Shown here: in pieces, positions 50,501 through 60,563 of the stretch
Layout of the letters: the number at the start of each line of letters is the position of its first letter
Numbering within the stretch: the first letter of the stretch is position 1
Origin: Trichomonas vaginalis G3
Lineage: Eukaryota > Parabasalia > Trichomonadida > Trichomonadidae
Assembly (NCBI RefSeq): GCF_026262505.1
Contig: NC_067205.1
Span: forward strand, 20,581,645-20,645,644
Length of the DNA: 64,000 nt
Direction: 5' to 3'
Made by a program: the position numbers and the translations under genes
The notes under the pieces: generated by a model
Told to the model about the DNA's origin: nothing
Seen by the model: the letters and a program-made list of their open reading frames with translations, nothing else
Databases searched by the model: none

Positions 50501-51059
50501 CGAATGGATCTGTAATTAATGCTGAGTTTTCGAAGAGTTGTGTGAACATTGAAGATTCTCGATGGATTTCAATGACGCGTTGCATGAAAACCATACGATT
50601 CGCTGGTGGAATTGTTGCTAAGATGTTTGGAAGTGCTTGAACAAGACCATCAATGTTAATATCAAAGAACTTATTACGAAAGTATGGCTCTCCACAGTAA
50701 TTTAACAAGCGTGGAACACCATTTTCGTTGAAATAATTATGTAACATTTCTGGATGTGAGTTTCTCATAATATTTGCAAATGAATCGGACTGATCTTGAT
50801 TTGCGTTATCGTAATTTTGCTCTTGTACAACTGGTGGTAAAAGATTTGGCAATGGCTGAGATTTGACTAAGGATGACATTCTTCCTTTGCTTTCTAATAG
50901 TTGTGTACATACTGTAAGTCTGTCAATTCTTCCTTTCTGTTTTAACATCATGTGACTTTCACTTGTATTTTGTTTAATTTCACGAGTTTTGTTGACAAGG
51001 TTTGTAATTAATTGTGCATATTTTGTACGCCTTTTATGCATCTTTGTTAACCTTTTCAT
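47535..51059 (-). CDS. GAF-domain protein with a degenerate phosphodiesterase-like domain
   Basis: The frame is open to 51239, but the first in-frame ATG is at 51059, giving 1174 residues; conserved-looking sequence before it (ending IGELDRQTQDL) leaves the true start uncertain. In order it has a basic coiled N-terminus, a first GAF-type domain (about 175-335; SPLSDELTYVHSDVRRTIS), a second GAF-type domain (about 345-500; DRGLVCRAAIANELMNYF), a Ser-rich linker, and a C-terminal region following the class I cyclic-nucleotide phosphodiesterase helix plan. In that region FTDSELCAACISFF aligns with the family's LTDLEILALLIAA, but the metal-binding HDxDHPG is replaced by VRSGFPHMRP, and HNxxHxxD is absent. 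It is probably a catalytically dead, regulatory protein. Confidence 0.75.
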   Translation of the reverse strand: MKRLTKMHKRRTKYAQLITNLVNKTREIKQNTSESHMMLKQKGRIDRLTVCTQLLESKGRMSSLVKSQPLPNLLPPVVQEQNYDNANQDQSDSFANIMRNSHPEMLHNYFNENGVPRLLNYCGEPYFRNKFFDINIDGLVQALPNILATIPPANRMVFMQRVIEIHRESSMFTQLFENSALITDPFEIVFEIEYVCAQILKCKRVKLLVSSPLSDELTYVHSDVRRTISMSTGLIASVIHRGDFEFIKDPCNSEEIDIAVESYIFEGSKNCFITPLLHPDYPYPFVFVAIDKLRDDFVPSDFVSLFYFFRHITSLLKLVVRELTSITERDMTKLVEGLSEIADVNNAHDMISKIISVSNKLTESSCTRLFTVVGDGFCEETTGIKLGGKVLQIDRGLVCRAAIANELMNYFLPRRAKEFSVLIDDITEPRIWSMVASPTTYKGEVKGAFVLYNRQNGTFFSSKETFLVSNLSKCILPLLHTCCESSKLHESLDRNNVNIIRAYNLTVFSIFKSIQAAGTSNLFFAMTNFCQKLKPSVDFRFLIYEGENLYEAETNKSVPTEPQLLDAICDMKPTAAVNDNFGILVLPILDKENKIYLFEFKAQLMRLKTEEESNGILQCTRILSSLEEQTPKLRIPENVYKITKKSRNSSNKSVKLSKNSLSSSFYNLDVNINTEDPKMPFIPLSLKNIHDEDGITSTSVFDLSSAHSKSDKFIIVSSSRPNINPQSFEMQLEKDKLQIYPFDPFLTSILMSFSKLSTRQLDLHHKIVNMKEIKPVVRSLHLLGNVLACPMPFTDLLRILMVSFTNLFGKCVKLEIFDPPLHDEQETDPNALNLERDRKIYASIKISSPMTPDKSMALSYFADLVLALLASRDEQKPDSPMEVLSIPVLSPELGYNFFNMNVHENVSICAEIFSQFKVNDVLNVSKERVSIWLWRLANNPEEDRFFLTSLDSLQLAYSIFTTYDLFSYFTDSELCAACISFFVRSGFPHMRPDFKYSSYLKHFSKLSNKVLVRITTAMIILADPYCDLLEMSSEETVCGVLEYMIHSSSISVPLLISKMTFVGRRGIDFENINHRLLFTMLVTELSQSSYFFRSIDVFNQYCLLSMESQKMLLYKAQKIVHPYIKVLDLITQQQSIFYRAFSDKVSWLNLKGKTYFQQQHQEEELGNMSLFDAR

Positions 51060-51215
51060 CAAATCTTGAGTTTGTCGATCTAATTCGCCTATTTTCTGAT
51101 TTAAAGCTTCAAATTCTTCCGAATGTTTATCTTTTATATCAATTTTCGGAAGCAGCAAAACCGAACCATTCAACCTGAATGATGGTGAAGGATTGACTCT
51201 GCCTTGATTCGACAA

Positions 51216-52575
51216 AACACTTGAAATTTTTTTCTAAAAAAACGTGTTATAAAAAAAATTCTGAAAAAATTTTTTTTGTGGCTTACAGCAAAAAGTTTAG
51301 ACTTGAAAAATTTATTAATAAGAGCTTAAATATTCCAGATATCGATGTAAGAGCCGATAATTATGAGGTGCAAAAATTTGAGGTAATTGTTTTTCTGAGA
51401 GATTGTAAAATTGTTTCGAATTTAAATATATTGGTACAATGTATTTATTAAAAGATTAGATTTTCGAAAAAAAAATTCTATGAAAATTCGTGTTTTATTG
51501 GTCGGTATCATGATGTAAGCCATTCAATTTTCAATTATTTAGGTCATGATGCCGACCAATAAAATTTACCCAATCTTAAATAATTAATATCATTAATACT
51601 ATCGTTCACACTTAAATTTGAAATTTCATAATCTATTTATTATCTGGTAGTTTAATTTACGATATCAATATGCAATTATGTGCAATTGAAGTATGTTTAC
51701 ATAAACAATAGTTCCAGTCATTTATATGCCTAACAAATGCATAGCTAATTATCATGTAAACAGATCATATATAGAATATTCTGAATGAATAAAATAGAAA
51801 AGATAGTATATTGATACAAGTTCATTTGTATAAGAAAATTTAATATAAAGACATTTCTGTTTGATAGTTAGTAATGATTTTAGCAAACGTTTCAAATATC
51901 TCATCTTTCGGCTCAGGAACAATTTCAAAAGGAGGGAACACATTACAATCTGTTTCATCAAGATCGGAAATTTGAAAGAAAGATTGCTTTAAAACTATTT
52001 GTATTCATTGATGGTAATTTTGCTGCATTTATGTAACCCTGTTTAAAAAGTACCTATCACAAGTGTTTATAAATATATGTTTAAAGTATTTATTGAATTT
52101 TACAGTGATTATAATGGTATTTTCATTGAGAAATAGAAGAAGAATGCAATTACGTAATATCTATATCATGCGAATGCTGTGTCTCTACTGTTATTTGTTA
52201 GACATTTATTCATGCTTCTAAAATATTAGAGTTATTCCATTGTTTGTGCGTTATAAAAAATTGAATCGATATTTCCCATCAAACCGAAATTAAAGTATAT
52301 CTCGGAAATCAAGAGTGAATTAAATTACATATGGGATCGATTTTTAGAAAAGTGAAATTCAAATTGCTCAAAAAAATTGGATATTCTCATTTTTGCTTTA
52401 TGATCTATATGTTTGCAAATCCAAACCCTTTGCCAATTGTTTTGAAATTTTTATCGGTCAATTTTTAATTTATCGAAGATATTTTAAATATATGATGTTA
52501 AATCCATATATAACATTATTGAATTGAAAAGGGAAAACAATGAAAACACAATATTTTTTTTCTTGAACTTTAGAA
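51216..52575. other. Long intergenic region, one foldback only
   Basis: About 1.36 kb, AT-rich. Apart from the foldback at 51493-51564, no gene, RNA or repeat was recognised. A TTGAACTTTAGAA leader precedes the next ATG. Confidence 0.5.
51493..51564. repeat. Foldback, 21 bp arms
   Basis: TTTTATTGGTCGGTATCATG at 51493-51512 pairs with 51545-51564 with one mismatch (GGTATC against GATGCC), leaving a 30-base AT-rich loop. It may be a MITE remnant or a structured transcript end. Confidence 0.7.
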
Positions 52576-54468
52576 ATGAATATCAAGATTGACATTACCC
52601 AGTTTCGTGTCGATCAATCGCAACTTAAAATCGTCAAAGAACTTAGAAACTGCAAGTTTGGATCAGCAACTCTTGCAGAAAACGTCCTTACAGGCCAACT
52701 TTCAATTATTAACCACGTTCCTTTCAGTATGAATGTCCTTAAACTCGGACGGATGGTTCATCTTGCTTTTCTTCCTTACCAAGGAGTAATTCTTCAAACA
52801 GATACGACACAATTCGCTCTTGTCGAAGCTGCCACAAATTTGACTTTAACAGAGTTCATTAAGACACTAGATCCATCTGATCCAGCAAAGGATGCTAAAT
52901 TGCATAACATTGCATTTGGAATTGCATCAGGAATGAAGTATGCAAATGAGGAAGGATATTTCCATGGCGATTTGACAACAGATAACATCTACATATCAGA
53001 AGACTTCACACCACTTATCCACAGTGTCGGACTTGCTAAATTGTACGGTCTTCAACGAGCTAATGATGTTAAATCGTACGGAATCATTCTTGAAACACTT
53101 TTCAAAGGTGGAAACTACACATTCGAGAATGATCTTGCACAGAAGATCAAAGATGGCATAGTAAACACATTCACCGAAATTTGTGATTTATTATACCAAA
53201 ATTACAGCAGCAATTACATTTCTAAGCTTACGCATTTCGACAATGCACGCAACATCTCCGATGGAACACAGTTCTTCAGCAAATGTGACTTCCTTTTTCT
53301 TGCAATTCGAAACATCGGAACATCACCAGCTGTTGCAATTTCTAATGCATACTTATTGTTATGCGGCAAAGATCCAGTTCCTGTTCCTCCTGTCAATCCA
53401 TCTGTTATTGGAATCCATTCAGACAACGACCTCCAGAAGTTGATTTGCAACTTCAAAGATTTCAAAATCGTTAGAGAACTTAAACTTGGATTTGGAATAT
53501 CATATGTTTGTGAGAAGAAAGGAAAGCAATATCTTCTTTCTACAGTTCCATACAACATCCAGTTCAAGAAACGCTTTGACTTATTACATCCAGCATTATC
53601 AAATGTCTGTGGTATCATTCTTTCCGACAAAGACCATCCATTCTTCATTGTCGAAGATTACGGCAGCGAAATCCCATCTAATTTGATTGGTGAATCATTA
53701 TTAGCCACAGCAGCCGCTCTCTCTTACTGCCATTCAGTCGGAATCCATCACGGTCAACTTCGTCCTGACTGCATCACAAAGGTTAAAGACTTCGTCCATT
53801 TGTCATTAGTCGGTGTTTCAGAATCATTTGGTCACAAAGTCACAGATTACGATGATGTTTATTCGTTTGGCCAATTAGGCTTACAGTTATACAAGGACTG
53901 TTCACCAGAAGTCAAATCTCTCTTCGAAGAATGCATTAAAAACAAGTCTATGACTATGAAAACAGTATTCGATCGTTTATCAGTTTCACAGATTTCAGAT
54001 GACTACTGCCACATGCTTTCACAGTTTGAGAGCAGACGACAACGTGCTATCTCTGGTGACCGATTTGCTATTGAAGATATCAAGACACACATGAAATTGA
54101 CATCCAATGGAGATGTTCCTCTTCTTCCAGAAATCAAAGAAAGCGGTATCGATGTCTGTCCTCCTCTTTACATTGCAGCCATGAACAACAACGTCCGTGA
54201 CATCAAGAGACTTATCAAAAGTGGTGCAAATCCAAACGCAACAGCAGTCGATGGCTCAACAGCACTTCATGCAGCAGTCTTGAGAGGAAACATCGAATCA
54301 ATCCGAGTTCTTCGAAATTATTGTGATCGTTCATCGAAAGACATCCTGGGAAGAAGTCCACACGATGTTGCTGGTCCAAACGAAAAACGTGCACTTCTTA
54401 AACAAATTGACGGCATGACAGGCCTCCTTCTTCGCAGTTTGGTTTGTCTTCTCAGCAAACCATTTTAA
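52576..54468 (+). CDS. Double pseudokinase with C-terminal ankyrin repeats
   Basis: The 630-residue protein has two protein-kinase folds and neither looks active. In the first (about 15-285) the catalytic loop is HGDLTTDN (130-137), which keeps the Asp and Asn, but the DFG position reads SVG and the VAIK lysine is absent (QLSIINHV). In the second (about 295-500) the loop is HGQLRPD and DFG is LVG. Residues about 525-600 form two ankyrin repeats (PPLYIAAMNNNVRDIKRLI; DGSTALHAAVLRGNIESIRV). A scaffold or regulatory role is likely. Codons ending in C and the local GC content are higher than in neighbours, which suggests strong expression. Pieces of this gene recur at 59.3 kb and 63.97 kb. The stop runs into TAATAAA. 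Confidence 0.85.
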   Translation: MNIKIDITQFRVDQSQLKIVKELRNCKFGSATLAENVLTGQLSIINHVPFSMNVLKLGRMVHLAFLPYQGVILQTDTTQFALVEAATNLTLTEFIKTLDPSDPAKDAKLHNIAFGIASGMKYANEEGYFHGDLTTDNIYISEDFTPLIHSVGLAKLYGLQRANDVKSYGIILETLFKGGNYTFENDLAQKIKDGIVNTFTEICDLLYQNYSSNYISKLTHFDNARNISDGTQFFSKCDFLFLAIRNIGTSPAVAISNAYLLLCGKDPVPVPPVNPSVIGIHSDNDLQKLICNFKDFKIVRELKLGFGISYVCEKKGKQYLLSTVPYNIQFKKRFDLLHPALSNVCGIILSDKDHPFFIVEDYGSEIPSNLIGESLLATAAALSYCHSVGIHHGQLRPDCITKVKDFVHLSLVGVSESFGHKVTDYDDVYSFGQLGLQLYKDCSPEVKSLFEECIKNKSMTMKTVFDRLSVSQISDDYCHMLSQFESRRQRAISGDRFAIEDIKTHMKLTSNGDVPLLPEIKESGIDVCPPLYIAAMNNNVRDIKRLIKSGANPNATAVDGSTALHAAVLRGNIESIRVLRNYCDRSSKDILGRSPHDVAGPNEKRALLKQIDGMTGLLLRSLVCLLSKPF

Positions 54469-54830
54469 TAAATAATCAGTTATTTTATTAAATTTAATTA
54501 ATTTAATCTCTTTGATTATATTTTTATAGAATTGAAGTGATTTATTAATATTTTTTAATACCTATGATAGAAAAGTTATTATAAATCATTATCTAGTACC
54601 TCATATGGCTGCTATACTTTTTGTTATTAAATATAGATATGTTGACGTTATGTAAGTATATCAGAAAGTGGTGAGTGCAATCTTTTACACAATAATTGAG
54701 AAGATTGATAAGCAGAAATTTAGAATCCTTTGAGAGATCTTAATGTGTTTCAGAATAGCGTCAATACATTTCATATGTATGAAATAACTCTGTAATATGA
54801 AATAAAATATATTGAAAATTTGAGAACTAC
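54469..54830. other. Intergenic, nothing seen
   Basis: AT-rich spacer between the pseudokinase gene and the Pmp-like cluster. Confidence 0.5.
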
Positions 54831-55978
54831 TATGTGGTCGGCCAAATCCCAAAGATCCGAAATCGAAATCGACTGATTTCCTAATCACAAACTAATCAAA
54901 ATTAACATTCATAGAAGAAAATTTGAGATGAAACATTTGTTAAAAGCATATATTCAAACGAAAAAAATAATAATCAATTCCATTTGCAATTTCAACAAAG
55001 TTTTTTCGATTATTACAATACAACTGATTATGTTAATAAAACAGAGAACGAAACTATATCAGGGAATGGCAATTATTACATTCATGATGCAGTATTTTCT
55101 TACCATTATCAAAAAACAGCCATTTCCCTTAATTCTAGCAGCAAAGTATTACTTGAAATGTGCGCATTTTACAACAATAATTCCACCGAAAAAGGTGGAT
55201 CGATATTTATCAAGGAATCTAATTGTGTTTTAGTTCACATTTGTTTTTCTAATTCATCTTCCAATGAAGATGGATGTGCATATTATATAGAGGATTCTTC
55301 TCTAAGGAATCCCAAAAAAGTTATGCAATTGAGTGCTCAGTATCAAAATGCAGCGGGAAACAAAGTGCGTTTGTTTATTGGGAAGGAGATATCCAAATAA
55401 GTAATATGAATACATCTTATAACATAATTACTACAAATGCTGCATATTCTATTTCAAGTATAACCAATACAATTATTTTAAATTTCACAACAGTATCAAA
55501 TTGTTCATCTTCAGAAATTGGTGTTGTTAATGTCGGGCCTATGACACGGAATGTTACAAATTGTAATTATTTAAACAACGAGTTTTCAGGAGGTGAATCA
55601 GTAGATTCATCATCATCATCAGTAATTTTATGTTCGAATTCATGTACATTTTCAAATTGTTCATTTGTAAGAAATAAAGGAAACTATTTATTTTATGACA
55701 AACCAACTTTGCTTAATTGTTTCTTTCATGAAAACACGCTCATACGAACTGTTCAACGTGATGATATATTTAATACATTTGGTGTTGAATCAATTGAACC
55801 ATTAGATTCATTTATATCTCATTATGCAGTTGAAGGATGTCCAGGTGCATATTATCACAATAACGATATATCAGATAAAAAAATGAAAAGAGAGAAAATA
55901 AAAATGAGAAATAAAATTGCCATTAATGTATATAGAACATCAATCAGTGAAGTCCTAAATTTATCCTCTATTTTATAG
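54831..55978 (+). pseudogene. Pmp-like copy A
   Basis: A repeat-family leader (GTCGGCCAAATCCC) starts the copy. The main frame (DETFVKSIYSNEK...QFHLQFQQSFFDYYNTTDYV) has a TGA just before it and no usable ATG. The ladder of NNNSTEKGGSIF and CSVSKC-type turns continues until a one-base loss in an A run (AATCCCAAAAAAGTT, where copies C and E have seven A) shifts it. The second half (from about 55318) runs on in another frame to the stop at 55978. It ends in a short basic tail (KKMKREKIKMRNKIAINVYR) shared by the family. Confidence 0.7.
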
Positions 55979-56169
55979 TTTATAACACCTATAGATGTTC
56001 AGTACTACTTTGCAGGGATATTGAATTTATATATCAAAGTAATCTGAATACACTTTATCATGCAACAGGAAAGCAATACTGGGATTAAACACCTTCATGA
56101 TGTCTGATATGTTTCTCAGTATCGTGTGTATTGAACAAACGTAATATATTTGACCTAAATAATGATCAT

Positions 56170-57284
56170 AAAATTTTTGAGAGTTATAAGTGGTCAGCCA
56201 AATATACCTTTGATCCAAAATAGAAATCAGATTCCCTGTCAAAAAGCAAATTAAAATTAACGGTTAATATAGAAAGAGACCCAACATGAAAGAATTAATA
56301 AAAATGCATTTTCAAACAAAGAGAAGGAGACGCATATCCATTTGCAATTTCAACATAGTTTTTCAGATTATTTCGATTCCACCGATTATATTAATAAAAC
56401 AGAAAATGAAACTATACGAGAAGATGGCAATTTATACATTCATCGTACAGTATTTTCTAACCATTATCAAAGCTCAGCAATCGGCATTGGTTCTGGATAT
56501 CAAGTATTAATTGAATCATGCACATTTCATAACAATAGTTCTACACAAGAAGGTGGGTCAATCCATATCGAAATATCTAGTAGTGTTTTAGTACATATCT
56601 GTTGTTTTGATTCATCGTCAATTAAATGGGGATGTGCATATTTCATCATGAATGATAGAGGCAAAAGTTATGCTTTTGGATGCTCAGTATCACAATGCGG
56701 TGGAGCATCTGCTGCATTATTTCACTTATTTGGATATATCCAAGTAAGTAATCTGAATACATCTAATCATAAAAAATTATTTCATATGCCGCATTTTATT
56801 TATCATCTCCTTTGGAATTTGCAAAATTTAAATTCACGACAGCATCAAATACAACTTCTTCAGAAAGTGGTGGAATGTATATTGTTAATGGCCCATTTGA
56901 ACATACAAAATGCAACTATTTAAATAACTGGCTTGAAATAATGCAATAATTTATAATGATAATAGAAATTTTTTTGAAAAATGTTCCTTCATAGGTAATA
57001 AAGGAAACTATTTATTGCGTGAAGTACCAGAAATTATTAAAAATTGTTACTTTAATGAAAACAATGTCAGTCAACCTGCAAATTATGAATATATATCATT
57101 TACATTTGAATCAAATGATCCATTAGATTTATTTATATCTCATTATTCAACCTTTTATTGTCCAGCTTCAAATTTTTCATATCAAGATAAATTGGACAAA
57201 ATCAATAAATCAAATAAAAAAATTAAAAAGATCAAATTACAAATCCAACCCTATGCTATTGCTACATACAGACAGGATAAGTAG
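56170..57284 (+). pseudogene. Pmp-like copy B, diverged
   Basis: The copy has the same leader (GTGGTCAGCCAAAT) and layout as copy A, but with about a quarter of the residues changed (HLQFQHSFSDYFDSTDYINK). The frame breaks in the middle (about 56780-57010) and resumes for the C-terminal part (NCYFNENNVSQPANYEY ... ISHYSTFYCPASNF). This is the oldest of the tandem copies. Confidence 0.65.
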
Positions 57285-57299
57285 CTAATAAGGAGTAAA

Positions 57300-57945
57300 A
57301 TTATACAAATAGATTGCTTATATATCCATCTTATATTATAAATGGAAAAATATCAAAATTCATAATAAATGAAGATATAGAAATATGAAAAATAGATATA
57401 TGTATTTACTATATTATAGAATAAAATAATAAGTATTATTGCATTACAAATGTAATGCAATCTTTACAAATTATAGCCGCATTAGCCCGTAATTTAACAA
57501 AATTTCTATTACATTTCTTTATAAATTCATATTTTATTTGTTATGAATTATAAAATCGTATATACATGTATAATTGAAAAAATCAGCCCCTCACTGGTAG
57601 GTGAAAAATTAATACCCATCAATTCGAATTTTTTCATGAATTTGTAATACCCAAAACAATTTGAAGTGATTGGTATTCCAATATACTCTGAACATTTTTA
57701 TGAGCTGTGCTCAGAAAAAGTTCCGAATATATTTTTAATTTCTGTAATAAGGATAAATCAGATCAAACTTTTAATGTTAATTTTCAATGACATTTCAAGC
57801 CAGTTATCATGAATTCGAATAAAATTTAATCGAAGTTTGTATACCATCATTTAGTGATATCCTAAGCTTATCTTTTATTTTGAGGATGAAAATTGAAATT
57901 TGACACTTTCTAAAATGCTAAGAAATCCACTAACTAAACTTTTTA
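57300..57945. other. Intergenic, nothing but a small hairpin
   Basis: AT-rich. TTGCATTACAAATGTAATGCAA-type pairing at about 57439-57460 gives a short hairpin. No gene. Confidence 0.5.
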
Positions 57946-58343
57946 TTAATATAGATTATATAACAAAAAAAAAATTTTAGATGTTTAATGAAGCCATTTC
58001 GTCAGATTCGCGTGTTTCATTGTTAGAATTATTTGAGTGTGCTTCATCAATAAGTTTAGTGAAAACATTCTCAATAGTTGAAGATGTGCATGTGTAATAC
58101 TTCAAAACGTGTTCTTCGTTCTTCAAAACATTCAACTTTGTGAATAAATCTGCAATACTGATATCATTCGAAGGAACTGTGTAAATGATAGAGCTGTGAT
58201 GTTTAATGAGTTGTTTAGCTGTTTTGATGTTATTATTGATGTATTCTTCAACAATATTGATTGTTGTTGAATCTCCATTTGTCAAGATCAAATCAAACTT
58301 CCACTCTTTACCGAATTTGTTAGACAAATATGTTGGTGATCCA
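57946..58343 (-). pseudogene. ABC-transporter 3' fragment, duplicated copy
   Basis: This stretch is almost identical to 60531-60931, the 3' end of the ABC ATPase fragment, including the poly-A run after the stop. It encodes only the C-terminal ~116 residues (SNKFGKEWKFDLILTNGD onward) and stops abruptly at GATCCAATA, where Pmp-like copy C begins. It is the product of a segmental duplication. Confidence 0.85.
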
Positions 58344-59296
58344 ATACAACTGATTATGTTAATAAAACAGAGAACGAAACTATATCAGGGAATGGCAATT
58401 ATTACATTCATGATGCAGTATTTTCTTACCATTATCAAAAAACAGCCATTTCCCTTAATTCTAGCAGCAAAGTATTACTTGAAATGTGCGCATTTTACAA
58501 TAATAATTCCACCGAAAAAGGTGGATCGATATTTATCAAGGAATCTAATTGTGTTTTAGTTCACATTTGTTTTTCTAATTCATCTTCCAATGAAGATGGA
58601 TGTGCATATTATATAGAGGATTCTTCTCTAAGGAATCCCAAAAAAAGCTATGCATTTGAGTGCTCGGTTTCAAAATGCATTGGGAAACAATATGCATTTG
58701 TTCATTCACTCGGAGATATCCAAATAAGTAATATGAATACATCTTATAACATAATAACTACATGTGCTGGATGTTCTTTTCAAAGTTTATCCAATAGCAT
58801 TTTAAATTTCACAACAGTATCAAATTGTTCATCTTCAGAATTCTGTATTGTTATGGTCGGGTCTTTGACAAATAATGTTACAAACTGCAATTATTTAAAC
58901 AATGAGTTTTCAGGAGATGAATCAGTAGATTCATCATCATCAGTAATTTCATGTCCTTTTTCATGTCCATTTTCAAATTGTTCATTCATGGGAAATAAAG
59001 GAAACTATTTATTTCCAGACAGACCAACTATTTTAAATTGTTTCTTTCATGAAAACACGCTCATACGAACTGTGCAATTTGACCCATATAATTCATTTCG
59101 TGCGGAATCAATTGAATCATTTGATTCATTTATATCACATTATGCAGTTGAAGGATGTCCAGGTGCATATTATCACAATAAAGATATATCAGATAAAAAA
59201 ATTAAAAAAGAGAAAATAAAAATAAGAAATAAACTTGTCATTAATGTATATAGAGCATCATTCGGTGTAGCTCTATATTTATCCTCTATTTTATAG
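58342..59296 (+). pseudogene. Pmp-like copy C, 5'-truncated mosaic
   Basis: The copy starts mid-gene at TTDYVNKTENET, directly at the junction with the ABC fragment, and is open to 59296. The first ~285 bp carry the variants of copy A (GGSIFIKESNC, SSNEDGCAYY). From about 58640 on it carries those of copy E (SYAFECSVSKCIGKQYAF) and is essentially identical to it through the stop and beyond. The first in-frame ATG is at 58484, inside the domain. Confidence 0.75.
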
Positions 59297-59312
59297 TTTA
59301 TATATTAATAAA

Positions 59313-59528
59313 ATGTTAGGGGTTCAAAGAGCTAATGATGTTAAATCATACAGAATCATTCTTGAAACGCTTTTCAAAGGTCGAAAATACACATTCGAGA
59401 ATGATCTTGCACAGAAGATCAAAGATGAAAAAGAAATAACTTACAAGTTGAATGATTTAAAAATTTTGAATAATTTTTGTCATGTTCATGAAGCCTTAAG
59501 CATGAATTTAATTCTCAAAATATTTTGA
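59313..59528 (+). pseudogene. Fragment of the pseudokinase gene
   Basis: Positions 59323-59428 match 53055-53160 of the double pseudokinase gene (QRANDVKSYGIILETLFKGG) with a few changes; beyond that the sequence is unrelated. It follows copy C directly, and the same join recurs after copy E, so it was copied along with that block. Confidence 0.8.
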
Positions 59529-59539
59529 GTATTTAATTG

Positions 59540-60140
59540 GCCGGCCAAATCCCTTAGATCCGAAATCTATACTGAATGATTTCCTAATCACAAACTAATA
59601 AATATTAACAGAAATAGAAGAAAATCCAGTATGAAAAAATTATTCAAAATGAATATTCAAGCGAACAAAATAAGAATCAAATCCATCTACACTCTCATAA
59701 TTTCACAACATCATTTAATACATCATCTTCAGAACAATCTACAATCAGTAATGATGGTAAATTTAATATTACAAAATATAATTTTATAAATAACGAATAT
59801 GAAGGAAGTGAAAATGCATTAATTAATGTCAGAGTACATGTATATATTTAAATTGTTCATTCATAGAAAATACAGGCAATTATTTTCAACAGGACCAACT
59901 ATGGATAATTGTTACATTAGTAAAAACAAAGTCGATAACATTGTAAGAGATGAAATATTATCTATTAAAAAGCCTCCATCATTTGATTCTTTTATATCTC
60001 ATTATTCTACAGATAATTGTCATGCTTTTTATTTTTATAATAAAGATATTTCAGATAAAGTACCAAAGAAAGTTAACATAAAAATTAAAATTGCTATCAA
60101 TGTTTATAGAACATCATTTAGTGAAGTCCTAAACTTATAA
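59540..60140 (+). pseudogene. Pmp-like copy D, internally deleted
   Basis: The family leader (GGCCGGCCAAATCCC) and start region are present, then most of the ladder is missing. Two short segments remain (TFNTSSSEQSTIS-like, then CYISKNKVDNIVRDEI ... FDSFISHYSTDNCHAFYFY) with the family's basic tail. Confidence 0.6.
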
Positions 60141-60240
60141 TCTATATTGTGATTACAAAAAGGGCTTTTTTTATTTATAAAATGTCAAAAAAATGAAATC
60201 TGACACTTTACAATTACTAAACTTTTTATTAATTAATATT

Positions 60241-60533
60241 GAGGATGTTTTATTGTCGTCTGGAAAAAGTGACAAAATTATTATTGTCGTCTAAAAAGGT
60301 GACAAATTATTATTGTCGTCTGGAAAAGTGACAAAATTATCATTGTCGTCTAAAAAATAGATTTTTCAAGCATGTTTCGGTACCTAAATAAAGGAAGAAC
60401 ATCAATTCCATCTATGTATATAGTATGCAAACACGCATGATATATGGAGTAGCTCTTTATCTGGCTAAAAATCCTATTATTTGAAAATTCGCATTGTCGT
60501 CTAAAACAGCCAGACGACAATAATAATACCCTA
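60241..60533. mobile_element. MITE with TTATTGTCGTCTGG ends, probably hAT-like
   Basis: ATTGTCGTCTGG at 60252-60263 is the exact complement of 60510-60521, with weaker similarity out to TAGGG/GAGGA-type ends. The flanks TTAATATT (60233-60240) and TTAATATA (60534-60541) differ at one position, fitting an 8 bp target duplication. Three to four tandem subrepeats of about 30 bp (ATTGTCGTCT plus AAAAGTGACAAA) fill the left part. The duplicated ABC fragment at 57.95 kb has the same flanks without the insert. Confidence 0.7.
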
Positions 60534-60563
60534 TTAATATAGATTATATAACAAAAAAAAATT

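Noticed and set aside
54928-55233. Hydrophobic frames starting MKHLLKAYIQ in the Pmp-like copies
   Set aside because: They begin with a real ATG but run out of frame with the conserved ladder and lose all family features.
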